A DNA stretch of 53,757 nt from an uncultured bacterium (GTDB lineage Bacteria > Bacillota > Clostridia > Peptostreptococcales > Anaerovoracaceae): contig CAJMLL010000014.1 of NCBI GenBank assembly GCA_905214225.1, forward strand, positions 1 through 53,757. Reading direction: 5' to 3'. The translations under genes were made by a program, and so were the position numbers. Of the stretch, positions 9,705 through 18,878 are shown piece after piece. Each line of letters begins with the position of its first letter. Position 1 is the stretch's first letter. The notes below the pieces were generated by a model that saw only the letters and a program-made list of their open reading frames with translations, was not told the origin of the DNA and did no database searches.

Positions 9705-9899
9705 TTTCAGTCCTCCTGTGATAATCCGGCTGCCGCCGGCAGAGCTTTCCTGCCTCTTTTCTTCTGACAAAAAATACTCAGCAAGAAAACACTCTCTTTT
9801 TCAACGGCAGATTCTGTATCCCATGTCCGTTTACATGCACGGACACTTGCTGCTTATCTATTCTATACGTTCTTTCATCAGACGTATTGAAAATCCTGT

Positions 9900-10604
9900 C
9901 TATTCAATCAGTGTTCCGATCTGCTCTCCGCAGACGGCTCTGACCATGCTGTTCTCCTCAGCCAGTCCGAACACCTGAATCTTCATATTGTTCTCCATGC
10001 AGATGGTTGCCGCGGTCAGGTCCATGACCTTCAGCTCCTGCTCGACAACTTCCTTCATGGTCAGGTGGTCATACTTCACTGCATTCGGGTCCGTCTTCGG
10101 ATCTGCAGAGTATACCGCGTCGATATTCTTTGCAAGCAGAATGATATCCGCATCTATGTTTACCGCACGCAGGGCAGCCGCTGTATCCGTGGAAAAATGC
10201 GGCTCTCCGATGCCCGCTCCGAAAATCACGACATCCTTGTCGCTCAGTTCTTTCAGCGCTCTTCTCCAGATATACGGTTCTGCGACTTCATTCATCGTAA
10301 TGGAAGTCTGGACTCTGGCCTTGACGCCCTCTGCAAGCAGCGCGTCCTGCAGGGCAAGGGAATTCATAACGGTAGCCAGCATTCCGATATAGTCCGCTGT
10401 CTCACGCTTCATGCTCTGGCTCGTTCTGCCTCTCCAGAAATTTCCGCCTCCGACGACAATCGCAACCTCTACACCCAGATCATGCAGCTGCTTGATCTCT
10501 CTGGCGACCAGTGCCGTCGTCTCTTCATTGATGCCGCTTCCGCTTCCGCCGGAAAGGGCCTCACCGCTGATCTTCAGAAGCACTCGGTTATATTTTGGTT
10601 CCAT
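9900..10604 (-). CDS. pyrH: UMP kinase
   Basis: Phosphorylates UMP to UDP in pyrimidine nucleotide synthesis. It is a hexameric amino-acid-kinase-fold enzyme. The 234 aa show LKISGEAL near the N-terminus, VVGGGNFWRG in the phosphate-binding region, and the GIGEPHFSTDTAA and VDAVYSADPK motifs. It is the first clearly classical gene of the pyrH-frr-uppS-cdsA-dxr-rseP-ispG-polC block. The usual upstream neighbours rpsB and tsf are absent, and a GTPase-nuclease fusion lies there instead. A 111-nt AT-rich spacer upstream probably carries a promoter. Confidence 0.97.
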   Translation of the reverse strand: MEPKYNRVLLKISGEALSGGSGSGINEETTALVAREIKQLHDLGVEVAIVVGGGNFWRGRTSQSMKRETADYIGMLATVMNSLALQDALLAEGVKARVQTSITMNEVAEPYIWRRALKELSDKDVVIFGAGIGEPHFSTDTAAALRAVNIDADIILLAKNIDAVYSADPKTDPNAVKYDHLTMKEVVEQELKVMDLTAATICMENNMKIQVFGLAEENSMVRAVCGEQIGTLIE

Positions 10605-10715
10605 ACAGTTCTGCTCCTTTATATATAATTGTATTTCAAATAAATAAGTATTCCCTATTCTCTGATCCTCAAGTACCTATTTATATTTTATTATAGCATG
10701 ACTTCAGCAGTCACT

Positions 10716-13445
10716 TCAACTCGATTCCCTGCTGATCACGCGCCGGATGGCATCTTCTACGGAGCGCACTTCTGCCTCAAATTCCCGGGAAGATGTCCTG
10801 AGCGCGCCGTGACCTAAAGAAATCTGCTGCACCTGGCTGTCGCTGGTCACGACCCGGACCTGATATTTTCCAGACAGCTCCTTAGTCATCCTCTCGATAT
10901 AGGAGTCGGCGGTCTGGTCCTCATTCGTGTAGATGACTTCGATATCATGGAACTTTCCGCTGCTGGCGGAACCTCCTCCTTTTACCTTATAGGCATCGAA
11001 AATCACCGCGATCTTACAGCGCATGAAGCCCTGATAATTGCAGAGGGTTTCCAGGAGCTGCTGGCGGGCAGCGCCGTAGTCCATCCTGCAGAGTTCTTCC
11101 AGATTATCCCAGTTGTGGAGAACATTGTAGCCGTCCACGATCAGGTATTCCTGGGCACGCTTTTCCATTTCTTTTTTTCTGGCGGCCATGTGGGAATGCT
11201 TCTGCCGGGCCTTCTGCTCCGTGGAAAGATCTCTTGCGGCCGCACTTTCCGGCGCTGTCTCCTGGCGGGTGGTTTTTGTCGAATAACCGTAGTCCACCGT
11301 TCCGTCTGCATTGATCATCCGGACGCCGGAAATGCCGGAGCCTGCCGCGTTCATGCGCACATTGCTGCCAGAAGTCTTATCGCCTCCGATCTGTCCGTAG
11401 GTCTTCTCGAAAATCGCCATGAGCTCCTTATCATCTGCGATCCGGTGTTCATACTCATGCACCCTCGCGGCGGTCAGGTCATCGTCATCCGCGCCGGCAT
11501 CCTGCTCCAGAATGCTCGGAAGGTGCATGTAATCTTCCACCTGATCCCAGGAAATGATGCTGCTCTCTCCGTGCATGCAGAAGACGGAATCCGCCGGATT
11601 GTCCACGTCACGCAGAGGATCGTAGCCGATTTCTTCCAGCACTTCCCCGGTATTGTGGCAGACATCGTAGCCATCGAGCTGAAGGTAAATTCTTCCATTT
11701 CCCCTGCTATAACGGGTCAGTTCCTCCTGATAAGTCATCAGGCCGGATGCCGGCCCCCGGCCCCTCAGCACGGAATGGTCCGCTCCCGTTTCCGGCGGCT
11801 GGAAACTGCCATTGATTTTCTGCATATCTGTCATGGCCCGGCCGACGTTTTCTGTCGGAAGCTCGATCGTATAGGAGAACCACGGTTCCAGCAGGATATT
11901 CTCTGCCTTCATCAGTCCGTTTCTCACAGCTCTCAGAGCAGCCTGACGGAAATCCCCGCCTTCCGTGTGCTTCTTGCTGGCCTTTCCGCTGACCAGGGTG
12001 ATTTTCACATCCGTCAGAAGGGATCCGGTCAGAACACCGACGTGGGAATACTCCTGGAGCGCCGTCATAATCTGACTCTGCCAGTTCCGGTTCAGCTGAT
12101 CCACCGGCGCCACCGACTGATAGGAAATCCCGCTCCCCCGCTCCTGGGGTTCGATCAGAAGATGCACCTCCGCGTAATGCCGCAGCGGCTCGAAATGCCC
12201 GACCCCTTCCACCGGGGCCGCAATCGTCTCTTTATACAGAATCTTCCCGGAGCCGAAAGACACTTTCCTTCCAAAACGGTCCAGCATGGTCTGGGCCAGG
12301 ACTTCAAGCTGCACCTGCCCCATCATCTGGATGTGGATCTCCTGCGCCGCAGCCTTCCAGCTGACATGGAGCTTCGGATCCTCCTCCGCGAGCTCTCTGA
12401 CTTCCTGAAGCAGGGTATGGTAATCCGTTCCGTCTTCAGAAATCACCGTGTAGGTCAGGAAGGGCTCCAGAATCTCCGGATGCGTGTTCTTCTCGAATCC
12501 GTAGCCATCGCCAACCTCAGACTGAGACAGCCCTTCCGCCGCAACGATCATGCCCTGGCCGGCCTCCTGCACGGCGTTATACTGCTGGCCGGAATACAGA
12601 CGGATCTGGTTGACCTTCTCTTCCCATGGCTCTCCGTCATCCGTTTTTCCGCTGATCTTGTCCTTTACCCGCAGGCTTCCTCCCGTGATTTTCATAAAGG
12701 TCAGGCGGCGGTCATCCTCATCTCTGGCGATTTTATAGACCCTGGCGCCGAACTGCTCCTCTTTCTTTTCCGGCAAAGTAAACCTGGCAAGGCCTTTAAG
12801 AAACTCGGAAACGCCTTCCATCTTCAGAGCCGAGCCGAAAAATACCGGGAAAACTTCCCGTCTCTTTACTGCCCGGGCGATATCCTGGTCGGTAATTTTC
12901 TGGTCTTCCAGGACCCTCTCCATCAGAGCTTCTGATCCCATGGTCAGGCTGTCGGTGAAGCGCTCTCCTCCGGTTACGGAAAAATCGGTGAATCCGCTGC
13001 CGAATTTCTCCTGCAGGATATTGATCCATTCGGATTTTTTGTGGATGGACAGGTCCATCTTATTCATGAATATAAATGTAGGAATCCGGCTTCTCTTCAG
13101 CAGTTTCCAGAGGGTTTCTGTGTGGCTCTGGATACCGGATCCCGCGCTGATCAGAAGAATCGCGTAATCCAGGACGGACAGGGTTCTCTCTGTTTCCGAG
13201 ACAAAATCCACATGGCCAGGAGTATCCAGAATCGTCATCTGCACATCCTCCCAGCTCAGCTGGGCCTGCTTGGAGAAGATCGTGATTCCCCGGCTTCGCT
13301 CCAGTTTTCCGGTATCCAGAAAGCTGGTGCCGTGGTCGACTCTTCCCGGACTGCTGATTTCCCCGGTTTTAAACAGCATGGCCTCAGACAGGGTGGTTTT
13401 TCCGGCATCGACATGGGCCAGAATTCCTGTTACGATACTCTTCAT
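10716..13445 (-). CDS. Tet/EF-G-like ribosomal GTPase fused to a C-terminal NYN (YacP/Rae1-like) nuclease domain
   Basis: A 909-aa fusion. Residues about 1-640 are a translational GTPase of the tetracycline ribosomal protection branch: AHVDAGKTT (P-loop, about 10-18), RGITI, DTPGH, NKMD and GSALK, followed by EF-G domains II-V. The tip loop that in TetM/TetO carries YSPVST reads ASKKHTEGGD, so drug displacement is doubtful. A charged linker (about 640-765) leads to an NYN/PIN-like domain (about 766-905) closely resembling B. subtilis YacP/Rae1, with acidic residues in VDGYN (Asp771), VIFDAY (Asp817) and VTSD (Asp869) and the NEDQTADSYIERM and GHGALRTSSREF motifs. Rae1 is known to cut mRNA in the ribosomal A site; joining it to an A-site GTPase is striking. 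Start: an ATG at 13445 preceded by AGGAGC, overlapping the upstream stop as ATGA. Confidence 0.9.
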   Translation of the reverse strand: MKSIVTGILAHVDAGKTTLSEAMLFKTGEISSPGRVDHGTSFLDTGKLERSRGITIFSKQAQLSWEDVQMTILDTPGHVDFVSETERTLSVLDYAILLISAGSGIQSHTETLWKLLKRSRIPTFIFMNKMDLSIHKKSEWINILQEKFGSGFTDFSVTGGERFTDSLTMGSEALMERVLEDQKITDQDIARAVKRREVFPVFFGSALKMEGVSEFLKGLARFTLPEKKEEQFGARVYKIARDEDDRRLTFMKITGGSLRVKDKISGKTDDGEPWEEKVNQIRLYSGQQYNAVQEAGQGMIVAAEGLSQSEVGDGYGFEKNTHPEILEPFLTYTVISEDGTDYHTLLQEVRELAEEDPKLHVSWKAAAQEIHIQMMGQVQLEVLAQTMLDRFGRKVSFGSGKILYKETIAAPVEGVGHFEPLRHYAEVHLLIEPQERGSGISYQSVAPVDQLNRNWQSQIMTALQEYSHVGVLTGSLLTDVKITLVSGKASKKHTEGGDFRQAALRAVRNGLMKAENILLEPWFSYTIELPTENVGRAMTDMQKINGSFQPPETGADHSVLRGRGPASGLMTYQEELTRYSRGNGRIYLQLDGYDVCHNTGEVLEEIGYDPLRDVDNPADSVFCMHGESSIISWDQVEDYMHLPSILEQDAGADDDDLTAARVHEYEHRIADDKELMAIFEKTYGQIGGDKTSGSNVRMNAAGSGISGVRMINADGTVDYGYSTKTTRQETAPESAAARDLSTEQKARQKHSHMAARKKEMEKRAQEYLIVDGYNVLHNWDNLEELCRMDYGAARQQLLETLCNYQGFMRCKIAVIFDAYKVKGGGSASSGKFHDIEVIYTNEDQTADSYIERMTKELSGKYQVRVVTSDSQVQQISLGHGALRTSSREFEAEVRSVEDAIRRVISRESS

Positions 13446-13966
13446 GCCTGCTCCTGCTTTCTGCACGCAGCGGCCTTCTCATCCAGCCAGCTCTGAAGTT
13501 CCTGATTCTTTTCTTCTGTCAGAAGACCTTTTTCTCTTAAAATAATCTGCGCCGTTTTGGTTACAGAATACTCAACAATTCCCGTGCACTTGTTCTTTCT
13601 TTCATCGGAATTTTTCTCCATGCCAGAAATGATCGCCCCGCAGCAGGCATGCCCGGCACAGCTTGCGAATGCGTCGTGATACTCTCTGGTCAGTTTCTGG
13701 CAGTTTGCGTACTCGCTTCCCTTCGGCTCTTTTCTTCCGAAATAGTGGCCAATCAGCATCACTCCTCCTGCCAGAGCGCCGCAGGAGCATCCGGCTCCGC
13801 CCATGCCCCAGGGGAAGCCGCTGCTTGCCGCAATCAGCTCGTCCGGGATTTCCGGATCCAGATCCTGCTGAATCGCATAAATAACCGATTCTGAACAGGC
13901 AAAACCGTTATGAAAAATATGGACTGCATCTTCACGCAGCTTCTGAAAATCTATATTCTGATGCAT
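13442..13966 (-). CDS. C_GCAxxG_C_C family protein
   Basis: A 174-aa Cys-rich protein of the family named after its C...GCAxxG...C...C pattern, whose function is thought to be redox- or cofactor-related but is not established. Visible are FACSES near residues 22-27, the Gly-rich GAGCSCGALAGG segment and FASCAGHACCGAI. The last codons overlap the GTPase-nuclease start (ATGA), so the two are co-transcribed. AAAGGAAAC precedes the ATG. No signal peptide or membrane segment is visible. Confidence 0.8.
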   Translation of the reverse strand: MHQNIDFQKLREDAVHIFHNGFACSESVIYAIQQDLDPEIPDELIAASSGFPWGMGGAGCSCGALAGGVMLIGHYFGRKEPKGSEYANCQKLTREYHDAFASCAGHACCGAIISGMEKNSDERKNKCTGIVEYSVTKTAQIILREKGLLTEEKNQELQSWLDEKAAACRKQEQA

Positions 13967-14159
13967 AATTTTGTTTCCTTTCTTATATAATATAGCCGGT
14001 CGTCACAGACGTTTCCCCATCCTGCCGTGCCGGTCTTTCTGTATTTTTATACCATCCTTTATTCTATCATGAATCACAGGATTTGGGCAGACATCTGTCA
14101 GTTAAAATGGTGTCAGGAGCTGGCTGATTTACATATTCGTGAAAACACGTTAAAATAGG

Positions 14160-14165
14160 TATAAT
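14160..14165 (+). promoter_or_regulatory. Candidate -10 box of the rnz promoter
   Basis: A perfect TATAAT stands 30 nt before the RNase Z start codon in the divergent 228-nt spacer. No good -35 hexamer is seen at 16-18 nt, so the call rests on the -10 element and position. Confidence 0.5.
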
Positions 14166-14194
14166 AAAGAAAAATACAGAAAGGACAATGCACT

Positions 14195-15109
14195 ATGATA
14201 GATGTCTGCCTGCTCGGAACAGCCGGCATGGTTCCACTGAAGAACCGCTGGCTGACTTCTTTTTATATGACTTCGAAAGGACACAGTATTTTAATTGACT
14301 GCGGTGAGGGAACGCAGATTGCCATGGCAGAGGCTTCCTGCCGCCTGAAGACAATTGACACGATCTGTCTGACGCATTTTCACGCCGATCACGTTGCGGG
14401 TCTTGCCGGTCTGCTTTTGTCGATGGGAAATTCAGGACGTACAGAAGATGTCGCCGTCATCGGACCGCCGGGATTGACCAATCTCCTGCAGTGCCTGCTG
14501 GTCATCGCGCCCCTTCCCTTCAAGGTACTGGCCTGCGAAACGGACGGGAAAGCTGAGACGGAACTGAGCTGCGGAGATATGCAGATTGAGGCATTCCCTG
14601 TGCAGCATGTCATTCCATGCCTGGGCTATCAGATCACTCTGCCGCGCAGCGGCAAATTCGACCCGGACAAGGCGAAAGCGCTGGGAATACCGGTCCGGGC
14701 ATGGTCAGTTCTGCAGAGCGGAGAACCGGTCAAGATCGGTGACCGCCTGTTCAAACCAGAGGAAGTACTCGGTTCACAGCGCCCGGGACTGAAAATCGTC
14801 TACTCGACCGACACCCGCCCATGCGAAAACATCGTGAAATACGGAAAAGACGCCGACCTGATGGTACTGGAAGGAAACTATCCAGACGACGAGAAGATCG
14901 AAAAAGCGAAGCAGTGGGGCCACATGACCTTTGCTGAGGCAGCCGGCCTCGCGAAAGAAGCCGGGGCTCATGAACTCTGGCTCACCCACTTCAGCCAGAG
15001 CATCACCGACCCTAAGGAATATGAATCTAATGCCACCGACGTTTTCCCGAATACCAGAGTCGGCGTGGACGGACTGAAGAAAACGCTGAACTTCCGGGAC
15101 GAGGACTAG
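14195..15109 (+). CDS. rnz: Ribonuclease Z (tRNA 3' endonuclease)
   Basis: Zinc-dependent metallo-beta-lactamase-fold endonuclease that removes 3' trailers from tRNA precursors. The 304 aa contain the THFHADH zinc motif (near residues 62-68) with the preceding GEGTQIAM segment, a VQHVIPCLGY segment (second histidine), YSTDTRP and the C-terminal LTHFS. The length and the ExoIII-like flexible insert region (about 155-185) agree with bacterial RNase Z. AAAGGA lies 10 nt before the ATG. It is the only plus-strand gene in the first 19 kb, and the flanking genes are unrelated. Confidence 0.92.
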   Translation: MIDVCLLGTAGMVPLKNRWLTSFYMTSKGHSILIDCGEGTQIAMAEASCRLKTIDTICLTHFHADHVAGLAGLLLSMGNSGRTEDVAVIGPPGLTNLLQCLLVIAPLPFKVLACETDGKAETELSCGDMQIEAFPVQHVIPCLGYQITLPRSGKFDPDKAKALGIPVRAWSVLQSGEPVKIGDRLFKPEEVLGSQRPGLKIVYSTDTRPCENIVKYGKDADLMVLEGNYPDDEKIEKAKQWGHMTFAEAAGLAKEAGAHELWLTHFSQSITDPKEYESNATDVFPNTRVGVDGLKKTLNFRDED

Positions 15110-15241
15110 TTCTCTGCCTCCTGGACAAAGCCGACACACCAAGGTCAAAAGGCGCTGTTCTCTGTATGAAGCCGCAGCTGTCTGCGATAGACCGGGACAA
15201 CGACATCGTGCCGGTATGGATGATATAAGAATGCATAAAAA

Positions 15242-15288
15242 GAGGCCGTTGTACTAAGTTAATTATCTTAACTTAGTACAACGGCCTC
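15242..15288 (-). terminator. Perfect 20-bp stem terminator after the DUF2325 gene
   Basis: The arms at 15242-15261 and 15269-15288 are perfectly complementary over 20 bp, with a 7-nt loop. On the minus strand the hairpin is followed by TTTTT, so it ends the DUF2325/FeoB-associated transcript. It may also stop rnz transcription coming from the left. Confidence 0.85.
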
Positions 15289-15340
15289 GTCACCTTACCT
15301 ATCCTGTTCGAGAAACGTCACAGATTGCAAAAAACAGATC

Positions 15341-15625
15341 TTACGCTTCTGCCCTGCTCTGAAGGATATTTCGGAGTGCGCTGGCGGAACTGCTCGGAGC
15401 ATGGACAATGTCAACGCTGTCTTCATTGATCGCGGCAACGGCCGCCCGCACCATTTTATGCGACATCGTACTGGTGAACATGACGAGAAGATCAGGATTT
15501 CCGATTCTTCCCTTTAGTCCGCTCTTGATTTTGGTAAACACCTTGGCATTATAATTATACTCTTTACAGATATCTGCATACTTACGCTCCATGCGCTCAT
15601 TTCCGCCTAAAATAACAACACTCAC
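15341..15625 (-). CDS. DUF2325 domain protein
   Basis: A 94-aa protein that I recognise as DUF2325 from its GGNE start, the central LLVMFTSTMSHKMV segment and the C-terminal HAPSSSASALRNIL motif. Its function is not established, and relatives occur near iron and redox genes. It starts with GTG, supported by AGGAGG 7 nt upstream. It lies just downstream of the FeoB-associated gene on the same strand and before a strong terminator, so it is probably the last gene of the iron-uptake group. No membrane segment is visible. Confidence 0.8.
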   Translation of the reverse strand: MSVVILGGNERMERKYADICKEYNYNAKVFTKIKSGLKGRIGNPDLLVMFTSTMSHKMVRAAVAAINEDSVDIVHAPSSSASALRNILQSRAEA

Positions 15626-15676
15626 GAAATACCTCCTATTCCGCGCAGGAACAGAACGGATCTGTCCTGTGCATAT

Positions 15677-15862
15677 TTACTTCTGCGTTCGGCCTGCCTC
15701 TTTCTTCTGCAGGTCTTCCGCCATCTCATTCAGTGCTGCACAAGTTCCGCATTTCGTTCCGTCGCAGTCACTGCACTTTCCGGCATTCTTAATCGAGTGA
15801 CGAAGCGCCATCAGAAACAATACAGCAATTACAATAATCAGGATGATCACAATAGGGTTCAT
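15677..15862 (-). CDS. FeoB-associated Cys-rich membrane protein
   Basis: A 61-aa protein with one N-terminal membrane helix (about residues 4-20), a basic stop-transfer stretch and a short cytoplasmic tail with four cysteines (CSDCDGTKCGTC, about 30-41). This is the family found next to FeoB in Firmicutes, proposed to assist ferrous iron transport in a FeoC-like way. GGAGG precedes the ATG at 15862. It is 325 nt downstream of feoB, with its own spacer holding palindromes, so it may be separately transcribed. Its anchor resembles that of the HMA protein at 33522-33896. Confidence 0.85.
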   Translation of the reverse strand: MNPIVIILIIVIAVLFLMALRHSIKNAGKCSDCDGTKCGTCAALNEMAEDLQKKEAGRTQK

Positions 15863-16187
15863 AGCAATACCTCCAAAAGCAGCCGCATGCGGCCGGTCTT
15901 TCTCAATATTTTTATCTGAGACTGTTCATGTATTTTTGTTTGTGTGTCTGTGTTTTCAAAAGGCAGCTTACTCCTCCTGAAGACATTCTTATGATACCCA
16001 CCCTGTCTATCGTTAAACCTGTCTATTGATAATTAGACATATCTAACTAGCATGTTTTTTATAACCGGACCGCCAGCACTTTACAGTACCGGTCAGTCCG
16101 GCGCAAGAGATGAAATCGGCAGATTTCATCCGATTAACCTTGCTCAGTTACAATTTGTCCCTGAGGAAGGATTAACCGCGTATTGGG
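15863..16187. other. Intergenic region with several inverted repeats between feoB and its small partner
   Basis: No gene seen. It holds the palindrome TTAGACATATCTAA (16033-16046), a 9-bp hairpin GATGAAATC/GATTTCATC (16109-16130) and a 10-bp stem with one mismatch (about 16138-16170). None has a T-run on the minus strand, so they look more like RNA structure or protein sites than simple terminators. Confidence 0.5.
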
Positions 16188-18341
16188 TTATTTAACGGCA
16201 GGCTCGCCTTCCGGCAGCTTCTCACTCTTACCTTTAGACGGCTTGCGGACAACGCAGAAAACAATGAAGGCAATGACCACAAGAGCGACGACCTGTCCGA
16301 CACCGAAGGAAACGCCGTAGATCAGCCATGCTCCCATCTGGTATGTGATGAAGGACATCATGAAGCCGACCAGGAACTGGAATCCTACGGTGTACCAGCC
16401 CCATCTCTGCTGACCCTGCTCCTTGAATGCGGTTACCATGGCAACCAGGCACGGTGGGTCGAAGAGGTTGAACATCAGAAAGCTGAAGGCTGCCAGTGTA
16501 GCAGACGGAACTCCAGGGCCTGCGAAGATCGCATGCATTCCGACTCTGCTTGCCTCGCTGAATCCTCCGAGCAGGGCCAGTGTGGATGTAGCCTGCTCTT
16601 TTGCAGCGAATGCGGAGATTGCAGCAACAGTTCCTTTCCAGCTTCCGAAACCGAGTGGGATGAAGATCCAGTGCAGTGCATGTCCGATTGCAGCCAGCAT
16701 GGAGTGATTCATATCAACCATCTGCAGCTGGAAGTTGAAGCTCTCCAGGAACCACAGGATTACGGTGATGGAGAAGATGATAGTTCCGGCCTTCATGATG
16801 AAGTGCTTAGCGCGGTCCCATGTATGGATGGCAACACCTTTTACCGTCGGAAGATGGTAAGCAGGCAGCTCCATGACGAACGGTGCCGGATCGCCGGCAA
16901 AGTAGCCGACCTTCTTCAGCGCGATTCCTGCAAGGACGATAACGGCAATTCCGAGGAAGTACATTGCCGGTGCAATGAACTTGGATCCCGGGAAGAATGT
17001 AGAAACGATAACGCCGATGATGGTCAGCTTTGCTCCGCATGGGAGGTATGTACAAAGCATGATGGTCATTCTGCGGTCTCGCTCGTTTTCAATCGTACGT
17101 GTAGCCATGATAGCCGGTACTCCGCATCCTGTTCCGATCAGGATAGGAACGAAGGATTTACCGGACAGTCCGAAGCGGCGGAAGAGACGGTCCATGATGA
17201 AGGCGACTCTCGCCATGTATCCGGAGTCTTCCAGGATGGCCATGAAGATGAAGATCAGTACCATCTGCGGAACGAATCCGAGTACGGTTCCGACACCGCC
17301 GATGATTCCGTCAACCAGCAGGCTCTGCAGCCATGCCGGGGAACCGATGGCCTTCAGGCCGGCGTTTGCAGCATTGGTGATCCATGTTCCAAACAGGGTA
17401 TCGTTGGTCCAGTCGGTCAGGAATCCACCGAGTGTGGAAATGGAAATATAGTACATCAGGAACATGACACAGGCGAAAATCGGAAGTGCCAGCCACTTAT
17501 TGGTGACTACTCTGTCGATTCTGTCGGACAGGGTCATGTTTCCTCTTGCTCTCTTCTGATGAACAGCGTCATCAACGACTTTCTGAATGTAGGCATAACG
17601 CTGGTTGGTGATGATGCTCTCTGCGTCATCGTCCATCTCTTTCTCGCAGTCCTGAATGTGCATATCCAGGTGCTTCATCAGAGGCTCATCCAGCTTCAGC
17701 TCTTCGACGACTTTCTCATCTCTTTCGAACAGCTTGATGGCGTACCATCTTAAATTGTTTTTATCGACAAATGGTGAAATCGATTCTTCGATATGAGCAA
17801 TGGCGTGCTCTACACTGCCCTCGAATACATGAGGGGCTTCTGCTTTCTGATGCTTCTGGGCAATTTCGATGGCCTTGTCAACGAGCTCGGCTCCGCCCTC
17901 ACCCTTCAGGGCGCTGATCGGAATGACCGGGCAGCCCAGCTCTTTCGCGAGCTTGTGCAGGTCGAGACGGTCTCCGTTCTTCTTGACCAGGTCATACATG
18001 TTAACGGCAATTACAGTCGGGATGTTCAGATCAAGTACCTGAGTGGTCAGATACAAGTTTCTCTCTACGTTGGTTCCGTCAATAATATTAATAATAGCGT
18101 CCGGCTTTTCATTCACAAGATAATTTCTTGAAACTACTTCCTCCATCGTATATGGAGACAAAGAATAAATTCCCGGAAGGTCCTGAATAATGACATTTTT
18201 GTGACCCTTCAGACGTCCTTCCTTCTTCTCAACGGTAACTCCAGGCCAGTTTCCGACATACTGCGTGCTTCCTGTCAGATCATTAAACAGGGTTGTTTTT
18301 CCGCAGTTTGGGTTTCCGGCCAGCGCAATCTTAATTTCCAC
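16188..18341 (-). CDS. feoB: Ferrous iron transporter FeoB
   Basis: G-protein-coupled inner-membrane Fe(II) transporter. The 717 aa have a cytosolic GTPase domain (GNPNCGKTTLFN near residue 9, DLPGIYSLSPY switch, NMYD G4 motif), a helical spacer domain (to about 275) and a C-terminal membrane part with the two gate regions, including GTGCGVPAIMATRT and LPCGAKL. It starts with GTG at 18341 after an AAAGGAG. Two FeoA genes lie upstream on the same strand and the Cys-rich partner downstream, giving a full Feo module. A 301-nt gap to feoA suggests processing or a second promoter. Confidence 0.97.
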   Translation of the reverse strand: MEIKIALAGNPNCGKTTLFNDLTGSTQYVGNWPGVTVEKKEGRLKGHKNVIIQDLPGIYSLSPYTMEEVVSRNYLVNEKPDAIINIIDGTNVERNLYLTTQVLDLNIPTVIAVNMYDLVKKNGDRLDLHKLAKELGCPVIPISALKGEGGAELVDKAIEIAQKHQKAEAPHVFEGSVEHAIAHIEESISPFVDKNNLRWYAIKLFERDEKVVEELKLDEPLMKHLDMHIQDCEKEMDDDAESIITNQRYAYIQKVVDDAVHQKRARGNMTLSDRIDRVVTNKWLALPIFACVMFLMYYISISTLGGFLTDWTNDTLFGTWITNAANAGLKAIGSPAWLQSLLVDGIIGGVGTVLGFVPQMVLIFIFMAILEDSGYMARVAFIMDRLFRRFGLSGKSFVPILIGTGCGVPAIMATRTIENERDRRMTIMLCTYLPCGAKLTIIGVIVSTFFPGSKFIAPAMYFLGIAVIVLAGIALKKVGYFAGDPAPFVMELPAYHLPTVKGVAIHTWDRAKHFIMKAGTIIFSITVILWFLESFNFQLQMVDMNHSMLAAIGHALHWIFIPLGFGSWKGTVAAISAFAAKEQATSTLALLGGFSEASRVGMHAIFAGPGVPSATLAAFSFLMFNLFDPPCLVAMVTAFKEQGQQRWGWYTVGFQFLVGFMMSFITYQMGAWLIYGVSFGVGQVVALVVIAFIVFCVVRKPSKGKSEKLPEGEPAVK

Positions 18342-18642
18342 GCGCTGATTCTCCTTTCTTTCTCATGCAGGCTGAATGAATGTATGAATCGAAATGCTGT
18401 CATTCACAGCTTTCTGCGTGTCATTCCGCCGATCCCAGAAGTGTATCTTCTTCTGCGATCTTTCGCGATTCGTTTATATGCCGCTGATTTGCGTCCGCGG
18501 CGCTTTCCTTTTTGGAGTTCAATTTACTTACCGCAAGTTAATCGCATCTTACTGGCAGTGAAAAAAATTTAACTCCACTCGATCTGCATCAGCAGTTATA
18601 TCATCTGTTGATTCTGCCTGTACAACGTCAGTGCCGCACAAA
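18342..18642. other. Gap between feoA and feoB
   Basis: No recognisable gene. The only coding-like stretch is a 33-codon minus-strand frame (18421-18522, TTG start, charged product) without a Shine-Dalgarno sequence; I do not call it. No clear terminator was seen, so the feoA transcript may continue into feoB. Confidence 0.4.
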
Positions 18643-18864
18643 CTACTCAACAATGATGTTCTCTGCCTCAGCTTTTCTCAGGGAAAGCTCATATCCCCTC
18701 AGGTTCACCTCAATCGGATCGCCCAGCGGCGCGACCTTTCTGACCATGACCTTAGCGCCTTTAATCACGCCCATGTCCATGATTCTTCTCTTGGTCGGAC
18801 CGGCACCAGTGATTTTTACAACGGTTGCCGTCTCTCCGATCTGAAGATCTTTCAATGTTTTCAT
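18643..18864 (-). CDS. feoA: FeoA domain protein
   Basis: A 73-aa SH3-like FeoA protein, a small cytosolic partner of FeoB. The conserved pattern is visible: KDLQIGETATVVKI at the N-terminus, RRIMDMGVIKGAKVMV in the middle, and GDPIEVNLRGYELSLRKAEAENI at the end. It lies 14 nt after the other feoA gene and 301 nt before feoB. Start-codon context is good, with a GGGGGAAG-like site upstream. With a second FeoA next to it, the two may have different roles. Confidence 0.93.
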   Translation of the reverse strand: MKTLKDLQIGETATVVKITGAGPTKRRIMDMGVIKGAKVMVRKVAPLGDPIEVNLRGYELSLRKAEAENIIVE

Positions 18865-18878
18865 CTGACTTCCCCCTT

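Noticed and set aside
10947..12935. 662-codon plus-strand open frame opposite the GTPase-nuclease gene
   Set aside because: Long only because of codon bias in the real minus-strand gene; the translation resembles no protein and no start signal is present.
10716..13445. Tetracycline resistance gene
   Set aside because: The GTPase is of that branch, but the YSPVST tip loop that displaces the drug is replaced, and the nuclease fusion suggests another role.
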